A stretch of 64,000 nt of DNA from Xanthomonas nasturtii (GTDB taxonomy: Bacteria; Pseudomonadota; Gammaproteobacteria; Xanthomonadales; Xanthomonadaceae): positions 1 to 64,000 of the forward strand of contig NZ_LYMI01000003.1 of NCBI RefSeq assembly GCF_001660815.1, given 5' to 3'. The notes under the pieces were generated by a model that saw only the letters and a program-made list of their open reading frames with translations, was not told the DNA's origin and did no database searches. The translations under genes were made by a program, and so were the position numbers. This document shows positions 7,623 through 16,407 of the stretch, piece by piece (the first letter of the stretch is position 1; each line of letters begins with the position of its first letter).

Positions 7623-10394
7623 ATGCTCAAGCCTGTTGCGCTGCTCACCCCGCGCCCGTCACCGTCGCGCGACCCCGTCACTCCCGATTGGCTGCTTGCC
7701 GGCAAGCTGGAGCCGCCGTTGCCGCGCCCCGGTGCGGTAGTGCGTGGCGCGCTGCTGACTGCGCTGGATCAGGCCCAGGCACGCCCGCTGACGCTGTTGC
7801 TTGCCCCACCCGGCTTCGGCAAGACCACGCTGCTGGCGCAGTGGCATGCGCAACTGAGTGCGCGCGAGCATGGCGCGGCGGCGTGGCTGTCTTTGGACGA
7901 AGAAGACGCGGATGCGGCGCGGTTCCTGAGCCATCTTGCGCTGGCGCTGCAGAGCGCTGGCGCCGACCACGCGCTGTGCGCTGCGGTGCTGCACCACCGC
8001 GACCAGGACCCGCGCGAAGCGGCGACCATGTTGCTTCGCGCACTGCGCGCCGCGCCGCGCCGCATCAGCATGATTCTCGACGACTACGACCGGCTCGGCA
8101 GCAGCCTTGTCGACGAAGTGGTGCTGCGCCTGATCGAACACAGCGGTGGACGCCTGCATTTAGTGCTTGCCACCCGGCGTGTGCCCAACCTGCCGCTGGC
8201 ACGGCTGGATCTGCAAGCCCAGCTCAGCCGCGTCGGTAGCGCGCAACTGGCGCTCGACGAGGCGGAAGCGCAAGCGTTACTTGGCCCGCACGTGCCGGCG
8301 CCGGTGGTGGACGAACTGCGCCGCTATACCGAAGGCTGGCCGGTGGCGCTGCATCTGGCGCGGCTCTGGCTGGAAGGCGACGCGCAACGTCAGCAAGAGG
8401 TTGCGGCGCGTTTCTCCGGACGCAGCGCACAGGTTGCGGCGTATCTGGCCGAACAGGTGGTCAACGATCTGGACGCGGACACCCGCGACCTGCTGCTACG
8501 CACCAGCCCACTGGAACGCATCAGCGCATCGCTCGCCGATTCGGTGCGCCAGCGCGACGACAGCGGCCGGCTGCTGGCGCAGCTGGAACATTTTCATGGC
8601 CTGCTGATCCCCCTGGATGGCGAACGCGAGTGGTTCCGCTATCACCCGCTGTTTGCCGACTTCTTGCAGCAGCTGCTCGAGCGCGAACATCCCGGCCAGA
8701 GCGGGCAGCTGCATCAACGCGCGGCGCGTTGGTTCGGCGACCATCAGCATCTGGCCGAAGCGGTACGGCATGCCTCACGCGGGGGCTGTGGCGATCTTGC
8801 CGCCAGCTACATCGCGCGCGCCGGCACCTGGCAATTATTGCTGACCCACGGCACCCATGCAGTGCGTGCGCTGTTGCGCCATTTCGACCACCGCACCATC
8901 CGCGACACACCTGCGTTGAATCTCACCCAGGCGCATCTGCACGTAAAGCTCGGCGAGTTCAGTCATGCGCGGCTGTTGCTGGAGCGCTTCCGCGATTTTC
9001 CGGCCGCATTGCGCGAGCCGCTGCAGCGTGACTACACCGTGGTGGTAGCGTTGCTGCGCGACCGTCTGGATGAAATCTGCGGCAATCCGCATGGCCTGAC
9101 CCAGATCACCGCCCAGGCCAACGCGCTGGATGAAGACGACCATCTCGGCCGCGGCATGTTGCTGTGCATCTGCGGGATTACCGCGATTGCGCAGGGCGCA
9201 TTCGCGGTGGCCGAGCGTTACGCACTCAACGCGCGCGACGCGATGCAGCGCGGCGGCAGCGAGCTGGGGGCCAGCCAGGCAGTGCTGTCGCTGGGCCAGA
9301 GCCTGTTCTATCGCGGCCGGCTCAGCGATGCAGAAGCCTGCTACCAGCAGGCATTGAGCTGGTGCGCACGCACCCCGCAACCGGATCGCGTGCTGGAAGC
9401 CGCCGGTCAATGCCTGCTCGCGCAATTGCACCACGAACGCGGGCACCACGACGACGCTGCCGATCTACTGCATCCGGCGCTGGAATTGCTGGAGCAACAC
9501 GACGGCGGCATGGATGTACTGGCCGCCGGATACGGCACCGCGCTGGGGCTGGAGCGCCTCCGCGACCACAGCGGGCGCAGTGCATTGTTGTTGCTGGAGC
9601 ATGTCGAGCAGATCGCGCACGGGCGCAAGCTGGCGCGCTTGTCGGAACTGGCTGCGGCATGGCGGCTGATGCTGTTGCTGGAGCATCCGGGCAACGCCGC
9701 GATCGATGTGCTCATCGCACGTACCGGCGGCGAATCCGGCCTGGCGCACACGTTGCGCTCGCCACACCGCTGGCACGACCGCGCGGCGATGGGCTTCGCA
9801 CTTGCGCGCTGGCATCGCCTGGCCGGGCGCAGCAGCGCAGCGCTGACCATCCTTGGACAGATCGAACAGGCCTGCCTGGCCAACGACAATGCCTGCCACC
9901 TGGCACGCACCCGCGCGCGCATCGCGCTGGTACTGCAGCAACGCGGCGAACTGGTCGCTGCCCTGCCGCATCTGTACAGCGCGCTGGAGCATGTCGCGCT
10001 GACGCAAAGCTGGCAGGCGATCGTGGAACTGGGCTTGCCGGCCAAGGCGATGCTGCGTTCGCTACGCCAGCACGACCCGCACACCGTCGGCGGCACCACA
10101 CGTGCGCTGACCATCCAGGCCTTGCTCGAACGCCTCAGCGGCGGCGACGATCCGGCCGGCGACATCTTCAGCGAACGCGAACTGGAAGTGCTGGCGCAAC
10201 TGGCGCGCGGCTATTCCAACAAGCAGATCGCACGCTGCCTGCACCTGTCGGAAAACACGGTCAAATTCCATCTGAAGAACCTCTACCGCAAACTCGACGC
10301 ACGCAGCCGAGAAAGCGCGCTGGCGCAGGCCTTGCAGCGCGGGTTGTTGCGCACAGCGGATCGGCCCGGCAGTCCGGAGACGGCGCCAGGCTGA
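7623..10394 (+). CDS. MalT-like ATP-dependent transcriptional regulator, LuxR family (STAND NTPase)
   Basis: A 923-residue regulator. The N-terminal third is a STAND ATPase: Walker A APPGFGKTTLLAQW near residues 60-73, a Walker B-like region ISMILDDYDRLG, and LVLATRRVP. The middle is a long alpha-helical, TPR-like sensor region. The C-terminus has a LuxR-type helix-turn-helix (FSERELEVLAQLARGYSNKQ, then LSENTVKFHLKNLYRKLDA). By analogy with MalT, the ATP- and inducer-bound form would oligomerise and activate transcription; the inducer is unknown. The ATG at 7623 (MLKPVALLTP) is chosen because the upstream 29 codons look non-coding. A perfect 38-bp palindrome separates it from the flavin monooxygenase gene, a plausible target. 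Confidence 0.88.
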   Translation: MLKPVALLTPRPSPSRDPVTPDWLLAGKLEPPLPRPGAVVRGALLTALDQAQARPLTLLLAPPGFGKTTLLAQWHAQLSAREHGAAAWLSLDEEDADAARFLSHLALALQSAGADHALCAAVLHHRDQDPREAATMLLRALRAAPRRISMILDDYDRLGSSLVDEVVLRLIEHSGGRLHLVLATRRVPNLPLARLDLQAQLSRVGSAQLALDEAEAQALLGPHVPAPVVDELRRYTEGWPVALHLARLWLEGDAQRQQEVAARFSGRSAQVAAYLAEQVVNDLDADTRDLLLRTSPLERISASLADSVRQRDDSGRLLAQLEHFHGLLIPLDGEREWFRYHPLFADFLQQLLEREHPGQSGQLHQRAARWFGDHQHLAEAVRHASRGGCGDLAASYIARAGTWQLLLTHGTHAVRALLRHFDHRTIRDTPALNLTQAHLHVKLGEFSHARLLLERFRDFPAALREPLQRDYTVVVALLRDRLDEICGNPHGLTQITAQANALDEDDHLGRGMLLCICGITAIAQGAFAVAERYALNARDAMQRGGSELGASQAVLSLGQSLFYRGRLSDAEACYQQALSWCARTPQPDRVLEAAGQCLLAQLHHERGHHDDAADLLHPALELLEQHDGGMDVLAAGYGTALGLERLRDHSGRSALLLLEHVEQIAHGRKLARLSELAAAWRLMLLLEHPGNAAIDVLIARTGGESGLAHTLRSPHRWHDRAAMGFALARWHRLAGRSSAALTILGQIEQACLANDNACHLARTRARIALVLQQRGELVAALPHLYSALEHVALTQSWQAIVELGLPAKAMLRSLRQHDPHTVGGTTRALTIQALLERLSGGDDPAGDIFSERELEVLAQLARGYSNKQIARCLHLSENTVKFHLKNLYRKLDARSRESALAQALQRGLLRTADRPGSPETAPG

Positions 10395-10419
10395 CCGCCA
10401 GCACCGGCGCTGGCTTCCG

Positions 10420-10457
10420 CCGATAAAGATACATCATGTATGATGTATCTTTATCGG
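10420..10457. promoter_or_regulatory. Perfect 38-bp palindrome, probable operator of the monooxygenase gene
   Basis: The arms 10420-10437 and 10440-10457 are exact reverse complements of 18 bases with a 2-base centre (GT). The core is ATACATCAT-GT-ATGATGTAT and the sequence is AT-rich in a GC-rich setting. It ends 11 bases before the monooxygenase ATG, so a bound protein would block the promoter or ribosome site. There is no T-run, which argues against a simple terminator for the upstream gene. The ATACAT/ATGTAT half-site style suits a TetR-, MarR- or PadR-type dimer. Confidence 0.7.
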
Positions 10458-10468
10458 GAGATCACAGC

Positions 10469-11659
10469 ATGGCTGCTCGCATCCTTGTCACTGGCGCCAG
10501 CGTTGCCGGCACCACCACGGCCTGGTGGCTTGCCAGGTATGGCCGCGATGTTGAAGTCGTGGAGCGCGCACCCGCGTTCCGTGACGGCGGACAAAACGTG
10601 GACGTGCGCGGCACCGCGCGAGACGTGCTGCGCCGGATGGGCCTGGAGGCGTTGCTGCTCGAACGCAGCACCCGGGAGCGCGGCACCGATTGGGTCACCG
10701 AAGACAATCACGTGGTCGGCCGCTTCGAAGCGGCGCACTCCGACACCGACGGCGGCCCGACTGCGGAGATGGAAATCCGCCGCGGCGATATCGCCCGGAT
10801 CATCTACGAGGCCGCAGCAGCGCAAGGAGTCCGCTTCCGCTTCGGTGACAGCATCGCACGCGTTGAGCAGCGCGACGGCGGCGTCCAGGTCACCTTTGCC
10901 GGCGGCCACCAGGAAACCTATGCGCTTGTGGTGATCGCCGAGGGCGTCGGCTCGCACACCAGGGAGCTGGTTTTTCCCGCAGAGAATCGGCCGCGCTGGA
11001 TGGACCTGACGATTGCCTATTTCAGCATTCCGCAGATCGCCAGCGACGGCGTCTATGCGCGGCAATACAACACGCTGGGAGGCCGGGGAGCGGTGGTAAA
11101 ACCTGCGCGCGGCGGCAAGTTGGGAGTCTATCTCGGCATCCAGAAGCGACCCGGTCACGAGAACAGCTGGAGCGTGGCGCAGCAGCGCGCCTTCATTCGT
11201 GCGCAGTTCTCTGCGCTGGGTTGGGAGTTTCCGCGCATCATGGATGCGATGACGGACGTCGACGACTTCTACTTCGATGTGCTGCGCCAGGTACGCATGG
11301 ACCGCTGGTCCAACGGTCGGGTGGTCCTGACCGGCGATGCGGCATGGTGCCCGACCGCACTGTCCGGCATCGGCACCACGCTTGCGATCGTGGGTGCCTA
11401 CGTCCTTGCCGGAGAGCTTGCCAGGTCGGACACGCCGGCAACTGCCTTCGCGCGCTACGAACGCATCATGCGCCCCTTCGTCAAACAGGGGCAGAACATT
11501 CCCAAGCTGGTCCCGCGCCTGCTGTGGCCGCATACCCGCTTCGGGCTGGCAGTGCTGCGCAAGGTCATCCGCCTGGCCAGCCGGCCGGCGCTCAGGTCGT
11601 TCATCAACAACCATTTTGCGCGGGACGCCAACGCAATCGCCTTGCCACGCTACGAGTAG
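10469..11659 (+). CDS. FAD-dependent monooxygenase (PHBH/RdmE-like)
   Basis: A 396-residue cytosolic flavoprotein hydroxylase. The Rossmann FAD motif is at the very start (ILVTGASVAGTTTAWWLARY, with GxSxAG replacing GxGxxG). The acidic end is VVERAP, an arginine-containing RRGDIARIIYEAA follows near residue 107, and the second FAD motif is VVLTGDAAWCPTALSGIGTT near residue 285. This set is typical of class A flavin monooxygenases acting on aromatic or polyketide substrates, and of TetX-like enzymes. The start at 10469 is set by GGAG at 10457-10460; an earlier in-frame start at 10436 would lie inside the palindrome. It is probably controlled through that palindrome. Substrate unknown. Confidence 0.85.
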   Translation: MAARILVTGASVAGTTTAWWLARYGRDVEVVERAPAFRDGGQNVDVRGTARDVLRRMGLEALLLERSTRERGTDWVTEDNHVVGRFEAAHSDTDGGPTAEMEIRRGDIARIIYEAAAAQGVRFRFGDSIARVEQRDGGVQVTFAGGHQETYALVVIAEGVGSHTRELVFPAENRPRWMDLTIAYFSIPQIASDGVYARQYNTLGGRGAVVKPARGGKLGVYLGIQKRPGHENSWSVAQQRAFIRAQFSALGWEFPRIMDAMTDVDDFYFDVLRQVRMDRWSNGRVVLTGDAAWCPTALSGIGTTLAIVGAYVLAGELARSDTPATAFARYERIMRPFVKQGQNIPKLVPRLLWPHTRFGLAVLRKVIRLASRPALRSFINNHFARDANAIALPRYE

Positions 11660-11891
11660 ACTAACCGTTTGACCGGAAAAGCCAGCTAAAAAAGCAGCCT
11701 GCACAGCGTTCGGCGAAAGACGCTGACGCTGATGCGCCAACGCCGAAACTAGAAGCAGCGTCCACGGCGCTGGTTGGCGCTGCCGCCCACTCCGGTCGCG
11801 ATCGCCCTGGAGCATGCGACGCGACCGCGCGTCAGCCCCCCCTCACACTTCACTCCTGCCGCGGCCACGCACACCTGCGGCACGTGACAGC

Positions 11892-12341
11892 TCAACCAAA
11901 CATCAGCGTGCCCTTCATCATCGCCCAGTGGCCGGGGAACGAGCAGAAGAAGGTGTAATCGCCGCCCTTGCTCAACTTGCTGGTGGGAAAGCTGACCGTG
12001 GTGCTATCGCCGCCGCCGATGACCTTGGTGTGCGCGATCACGCGCGCGTCGGCCTTGGGCAGATAGCTGTCGGCAATGGTGGAACGCACGCCGGCATTGG
12101 CCACCGCCTGGAAGTCGGCGGACTTGGTCAGCACCCAGTTATGCCCCATCACCGTGGCGGCCATCTTGCCGGAGTGCTTGAGCGTGAGCTCCACCTGCGT
12201 GCAGTCGGGTGCCAGCTTGATCGCGCTCTGGTCGAACTTCATCTGATCGTTGCCGGTGATGGTCACCGCGCAGGTGCGCGCCCAGGCCGAAGGCGCCATC
12301 AGCACCAGGGCACACACGGCAATCGTGGAAAACAGCTTCAA
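11892..12341 (-). CDS. azu: Azurin (periplasmic type 1 blue copper protein)
   Basis: A 149-residue exported electron carrier with a signal peptide ending at SAWA-RTCAVTI. The mature part of about 128 residues has all copper ligands: His in MGHNWVL, Cys in FFCSFPGHW, His in the same segment, and the axial Met in HWAMMKGTLMFG. Azurins pass electrons between periplasmic dehydrogenases, cytochromes c and terminal enzymes. It is co-directional with the cluster at 12549-18702, 207 bases after the aminotransferase stop, so it may have its own promoter. That position makes it a candidate electron acceptor for the cytochrome c of that cluster; this is inference from position only. Confidence 0.93.
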   Translation of the reverse strand: MKLFSTIAVCALVLMAPSAWARTCAVTITGNDQMKFDQSAIKLAPDCTQVELTLKHSGKMAATVMGHNWVLTKSADFQAVANAGVRSTIADSYLPKADARVIAHTKVIGGGDSTTVSFPTSKLSKGGDYTFFCSFPGHWAMMKGTLMFG

Positions 12342-12548
12342 GGGAACACTCCTGCACTAAGAGATCGCAACCATATCGCACGCGGCGCCGGTGCGGCAGT
12401 GTGGCCTGGTGAGACGCAACGATACTGCCAATATCGCGCGCCGGCGCAATCATCGACGCATCAAGCGCGCCACCTGCGTGGAATGCGCATCGGCAGTCAC
12501 TGCGGAGGACACGGCCTTACGCGACCGAGCCGCCGACTCACGCCTGCA

Positions 12549-13751
12549 TCACGCGTAATGGAAAAACCCATCCATCGGATCCATCACTGCAGAGGCAACC
12601 GCCGGCACCGGCAGCGGGCCACGCTTGCCGGCGATCACCTGCACGAATGCCTGCTTGAAGCGCGCCATCTCCGCGTCGGTGCCCACCGTAATCCGCGACC
12701 AGGTTGGCCACACCGGCCAGCTGCGGCCGATGAACACGCCATGGGTGGCCATGTCGTCCTTGAAGCCTGCCGCCGGCCGCCGCACATCGACCATGAAACA
12801 GTTGCTCTCCGATGCAGTGCAGGCATAGCCGTGCTTGCCGAGAAATTCCAGCACATCCTTGCGGGTGGCGGCGGTGCGTGCGCGCCGCTGCGGCACCAAT
12901 GCAGGGTCGCGCAAACTGGCCAACCCTGCGGCGGCAGCGGTCACCGGCAGGCTGTTGACGCCATAGAACATCAGCTTGGCCAGCAGCTCCGGGCGCGCGG
13001 CTGCATAGCCCAGGCGGATGCCGGCCATGCCGTAGAGTTTGGAGAAGGTGCGCAACACCACCACGTCCTCGCCGGCGGCGACCATGTCGACCACGCTGCT
13101 GGTGCTCTGCGCGAAGTGGATATAGGCCTCGTCCACCACCAGCACACTGCCCTTGGGCTTGTGCGCCAATGCGTAGTCCAGATCCTTGCGCGCAGTGACC
13201 GAGCCGGTGGGGTTATTGGGATTGCAGATGTAGATCACGCCGGGGCTGGCGTCGGCCGCGCACATCGCCTGCACATCGTGCGAAAAGTCCTTGCGCAGCG
13301 GCACCTTGATCAGTTTTGCGCCATTGCGTGCGGCCGCACGCCAACCGGATTCGTAGGTGGGATCGGCGGTGACGAGCGCTGCGCTGGGCGAGGTGAATGC
13401 CAGCATTGTGTAGTCCAGCGGCTCGGTGGAGCCGGCGTAGGCCATCAGATGATCCACCGGCAGCTTGAGTTCGGCAGCCAAGGTGGTCATCAATTCCATC
13501 TGCACCTCGCGCAGGTAACGCCCGCCTTGCGGTGCGATCTGCGCAATGGCCTTCACTGCAGCGGCGGACGGGCCATCCGGGAATTCGTTGGAGCCGATCA
13601 TGACCGGCGCCAATGCACTTGCCGGTGTCGGCGCGATGGCAGCGGAGCGTTCGGCAGCGCTGGCCAACAGCGGCAAGCTGCCTGCACCGGCGGCGCCGGC
13701 AAACAGCGCGGAGTCGCGGAGAAACGTGCGGCGCGAAAGAGCAGTTTTCAT
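12549..13751 (-). CDS. Tat-exported PLP-dependent aminotransferase, HisC-like
   Basis: A 400-residue class I/II aminotransferase that appears to work in the periplasm. Residues 1-33 form a Tat signal with a near-ideal twin-arginine box (LSRRTFLRDSALFAG) and a cleavage-like ASA-AE site. The catalytic core is complete: NEFPDGPS near residue 55, ADPTYESGW, CNPNNPTGS near residue 178, VVDEAYIHF near residue 207, and the PLP lysine in RTFSKLYGMAGIRLGYAAA near residue 239. HisC is cytosolic, so this is a paralogue. Pre-folded export through Tat would let it carry PLP across. It is the last gene of the co-directional cluster, 30 bases after RidA, with a GGAGG ribosome site. Substrate unknown. Confidence 0.87.
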   Translation of the reverse strand: MKTALSRRTFLRDSALFAGAAGAGSLPLLASAAERSAAIAPTPASALAPVMIGSNEFPDGPSAAAVKAIAQIAPQGGRYLREVQMELMTTLAAELKLPVDHLMAYAGSTEPLDYTMLAFTSPSAALVTADPTYESGWRAAARNGAKLIKVPLRKDFSHDVQAMCAADASPGVIYICNPNNPTGSVTARKDLDYALAHKPKGSVLVVDEAYIHFAQSTSSVVDMVAAGEDVVVLRTFSKLYGMAGIRLGYAAARPELLAKLMFYGVNSLPVTAAAAGLASLRDPALVPQRRARTAATRKDVLEFLGKHGYACTASESNCFMVDVRRPAAGFKDDMATHGVFIGRSWPVWPTWSRITVGTDAEMARFKQAFVQVIAGKRGPLPVPAVASAVMDPMDGFFHYA

Positions 13752-13781
13752 GACAACCTCCAGCAGGACGGTAACGCGGGC

Positions 13782-14285
13782 TCAGGGGCGCACAGCGACA
13801 ACTTCGATCTCGACCCGATACAGCGGGTTACCCAACGCCGCGATCTGGAAGGCCGAGCGCGCCGGCAGGTTGGGCTGTTCCTTGGTGCCGAAGAACTGGC
13901 GATACCCTTCCATGAACCCGTTGAAATCCATCTTGCCGCCCATGGCCGGGTCGCCGACCAGAAACACCTGCATCTTCACCACATCGCCCATGCCCAGGCC
14001 GAGCGATTTCAGCTGTTCCTGGATCTGCTTCAACACGCTCACCGTTTGCGCCTTGGTGTCGCCGTAGGCGGCAGCCGAATCCTTCGCTGCGCTGGTGTCG
14101 ATCACCGCCGGCACCTTGCCGCTGACATACACCGTAGCCTTGCCGGCGGGAATTTCCACCGCTGCGGCAATGGGGAAATCGCTGTTGGGAATCTTGTGGC
14201 GGATCACCTCGGCAGCATCTGCAGCGCTGAGGCCTGCAGACAGCACGACGGTGGCGACGAGGGCATTGACGGCGGGACGGAACAT
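13782..14285 (-). CDS. Exported RidA-family protein (imine/enamine deaminase)
   Basis: A 167-residue RidA/YjgF/L-PSP-family protein with a signal peptide (residues 1-24, cleavage-like ADA-AE). The fold signatures are present: VYVSGKVPAVID, QTVSVLKQIQEQLKSLGLG, DVVKMQVFLVGDP, and [20 protein letters not shown], whose arginine is the usual carboxylate-binding residue. RidA hydrolyses reactive 2-imino acids and enamines to carbonyls plus ammonia. Most family members are cytosolic, so an exported form matters here: it sits between an oxidase that makes imines and an aminotransferase. AAGGAG lies 6 bases before the ATG at 14285, which decides the start; the open frame extends further upstream, into cytochrome c. 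Confidence 0.85.
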   Translation of the reverse strand: MFRPAVNALVATVVLSAGLSAADAAEVIRHKIPNSDFPIAAAVEIPAGKATVYVSGKVPAVIDTSAAKDSAAAYGDTKAQTVSVLKQIQEQLKSLGLGMGDVVKMQVFLVGDPAMGGKMDFNGFMEGYRQFFGTKEQPNLPARSAFQIAALGNPLYRVEIEVVAVRP

Positions 14286-14307
14286 GGCAACTCCTTGGAA
14301 GAGAGAA

Positions 14308-14733
14308 TCAGTGGCGCAGCAGCTTGACGTCGTCGGCAGTGACACGCTCGGCATGGTCGTTGCCGAAATGGGTGCGCACATAGCTCACCACTTCGGCCAC
14401 CTGCCGATCTGTGAGCATATCGCTGAATCCCGGCATGCCGGCGTGACCGTCGAGCACCATCATGGTGACGTAGGGCGCAGCCGCCAGCTTGGGATTTCCG
14501 GCAAGCGCCGGGTATTCGCCGGCGCCCTGCGCACCGCTGCCGGCGGGCATGTGGCAGCCCTGGCAGACCGCGCGGTACACATGCTCGCCGGAGGCGGTGG
14601 CGAACCCCTTCTGCGGATACAGCGCCGTGGCGTCGGAACTTTGCGCCTGCGCGTCGCACAGGCCGGGCGGAAGCAGCGCAGCGCCGATGACCAGCGCAAC
14701 GGCCGCAGCAAACAGACGTGGCAACAGGCTCAT
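14308..14733 (-). CDS. Exported class I cytochrome c, mono-haem
   Basis: A 141-residue c-type cytochrome. A hydrophobic signal peptide covers about residues 1-31 (ending DAQAQ). One haem site, CQGCH, lies near residue 57, and a downstream methionine in HAGMPGFSDMLTD is the probable sixth ligand. The helix RQVAEVVSYVRTHFG is the usual C-terminal helix. It would accept electrons from the FAD oxidoreductase encoded just upstream, whose stop overlaps its start as ATGA (14730-14733). Such coupling suggests the two are made in a fixed ratio and act together. It ends 22 bases before RidA. Confidence 0.88.
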   Translation of the reverse strand: MSLLPRLFAAAVALVIGAALLPPGLCDAQAQSSDATALYPQKGFATASGEHVYRAVCQGCHMPAGSGAQGAGEYPALAGNPKLAAAPYVTMMVLDGHAGMPGFSDMLTDRQVAEVVSYVRTHFGNDHAERVTADDVKLLRH

Positions 14734-16346
14734 GCGCGGCCTCCCCCGGAAATGACCTTGCGATGCAGGCGGCCAACGACATCGTGCGCAGACAGAATCG
14801 CGCCCTCCTGCCAGGCCGGGATGTACGACACATGCTCACCGGCCAGCGCCAGGCGCCCGTCGATCTGGCACAACGGTTCGTAATGCTCGGCGCGTGCCTG
14901 CTCGCTCCACATGCCGAAGCAGCCATGTGCGAACGGCACGCGGTGCCAACCGACGGCGATGCCGTTTTCGAATTCGCGTGGATACTGCGGATGCAGCTGC
15001 GTGCCGTATTCCACCGCCTTGCGCACGCGCTGCTCCGGCGTCATCGACGTGAATTGGTAAGCATCCAGCCCCCACACATAGGCGCCGAGCAGCACCCCTT
15101 TGCCGGGGCTGTGGTAGTTGGTGCTGGGGTAACTGATCAAGGTGATCGGCAGGTCGGTATAGCTGATGCCGCCATAGATCGCTTTGTCCTCTTCCCAGAA
15201 GCGGCGCTTGAATTGCAACCCGACCTTCACCGATGCCGCGTACGGCACCTTGCCGATCGCCGTGGTCATCGCGTCGCCGGCGGTGACCGGAATACGGCTC
15301 AGCACCGACAACGGAATCGTGCAGATGCACCAATCCGCGCTGGCAATGCGTTCTTCGCCGCCACGCGCTGCGTCCTGCCAGGACACGCGCACGCCGCTGC
15401 CGTCCTGATCGATCTTGGTGACCTTGGCGTTATAGGTGATGGCATCGCCGAGCTGACGCGCGAATGCCTTGCCGATCTGGTCCATGCCGCCCACCGGCTG
15501 GAACATGGTGGTCTGCATTTCGTAGTTGTTGCCGGCCGCCAGCGTGGTCCACAGGCGCGAGTGCAGCACGTCCTGCACGCTGAAGGGGTCGGAGAACTCC
15601 GGCTTGCCCGACAAGCCACCACCGGGATACCGCGCAAAGCCGCGCCGCTCGCTGCTGTCCTTGCCTTTGACGTAACCGAACTTTTGATCGAGCGCGCCCC
15701 AGGTGCGCAAGGATTCCAGCAACACTTCCTGGTCTTCGCGGCTCACGCTCTTGTCCAAGGCATGTTGCTGCGTGCACTTGGCCAGCAACTCGGACACGTG
15801 GCCCTTGTAATCGGCGTCGATGGCGCGAAAACGCTGCGGTTTGCCGCCGAAGCCCTTTTCGCTATGCAGCAGCGCGTTGTAGTTGACCTGGTTGAAGGCT
15901 TCCAATGCCACGCCGAACTGCTTGCAATAACTCAGCACCGCCTTGTGGTGATGCGGTATGCGCCATGGGCCGGGATTGAGATATAGCCCGTCATCGAACT
16001 GGCAGTGCTGCGCGGCGCCACCCAACTCGGTGTAGCGGTCGCCGCCACGCAGTGTCCAGTTCCGCCCGCCGGGGCGGTCGTTGTATTCCAGCACCTGCAC
16101 GCGGTAACCGGCCTTGCGCAGTTCGAATGCGGCGCTCATGCCGGCCAGCCCGGCGCCCAGGATCAGGACCGAGGCGCCCTTGGGGTCGCCATCCAGCTGC
16201 AATGGCCCCTTGAAACTGGATTCGGCCGCCATGCCCAGGCTGCTCATCGCCTGATACATCATCGCGCCGCCAGCGGTCATGCCAATGCGCGCCAGCAATT
16301 GCCGCCGCGTCATCGTTCCCGTGTGATTACCTTGCATCAACGTCAT
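14730..16346 (-). CDS. Tat-exported FAD amine/L-amino acid oxidoreductase (flavin monoamine oxidase family)
   Basis: A 538-residue flavoenzyme expected to oxidise a C-N bond to an imine. The N-terminus carries a Tat box (TMTRRQLLARIGM). The FAD Rossmann motif follows (VLILGAGLAGMSAAFELRKA, near residue 60), then LEYNDRPGGRNWTLRGG, then LNPGPWRIPHHH, a segment shared with L-amino-acid-oxidase and tryptophan-monooxygenase-like members. The C-terminal FAD segment is LALAGEHVSYIPAWQEGAIL. Starts at 16346, 16337 and 16313 are all in frame; AGGGGA best fits 16337, and the twin-arginine box is kept in each case. The cytochrome c overlap suggests that it passes electrons to haem rather than only to oxygen. 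Substrate unknown. Confidence 0.86.
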   Translation of the reverse strand: MTLMQGNHTGTMTRRQLLARIGMTAGGAMMYQAMSSLGMAAESSFKGPLQLDGDPKGASVLILGAGLAGMSAAFELRKAGYRVQVLEYNDRPGGRNWTLRGGDRYTELGGAAQHCQFDDGLYLNPGPWRIPHHHKAVLSYCKQFGVALEAFNQVNYNALLHSEKGFGGKPQRFRAIDADYKGHVSELLAKCTQQHALDKSVSREDQEVLLESLRTWGALDQKFGYVKGKDSSERRGFARYPGGGLSGKPEFSDPFSVQDVLHSRLWTTLAAGNNYEMQTTMFQPVGGMDQIGKAFARQLGDAITYNAKVTKIDQDGSGVRVSWQDAARGGEERIASADWCICTIPLSVLSRIPVTAGDAMTTAIGKVPYAASVKVGLQFKRRFWEEDKAIYGGISYTDLPITLISYPSTNYHSPGKGVLLGAYVWGLDAYQFTSMTPEQRVRKAVEYGTQLHPQYPREFENGIAVGWHRVPFAHGCFGMWSEQARAEHYEPLCQIDGRLALAGEHVSYIPAWQEGAILSAHDVVGRLHRKVISGGGRA

Positions 16347-16407
16347 TTCCCCTGCATGTCATGGACAAACGCGCGTCGCCGGCATGCGTGCCGGCGACGG
16401 CTGCACC

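Noticed and set aside
10420-10457. Reading the palindrome as the terminator of the MalT-like gene
   Set aside because: AT-rich stem without a T-run, placed 11 bases before a start codon; operator is the better fit, though a double role is possible.
11814-14327. 837-codon plus-strand open frame across azurin, aminotransferase and RidA
   Set aside because: Composition is that of an antisense shadow in GC-rich DNA; the minus-strand genes carry exact family motifs.
14718-15986. Plus-strand open frame opposite the FAD oxidase
   Set aside because: Antisense shadow; no domain recognised.
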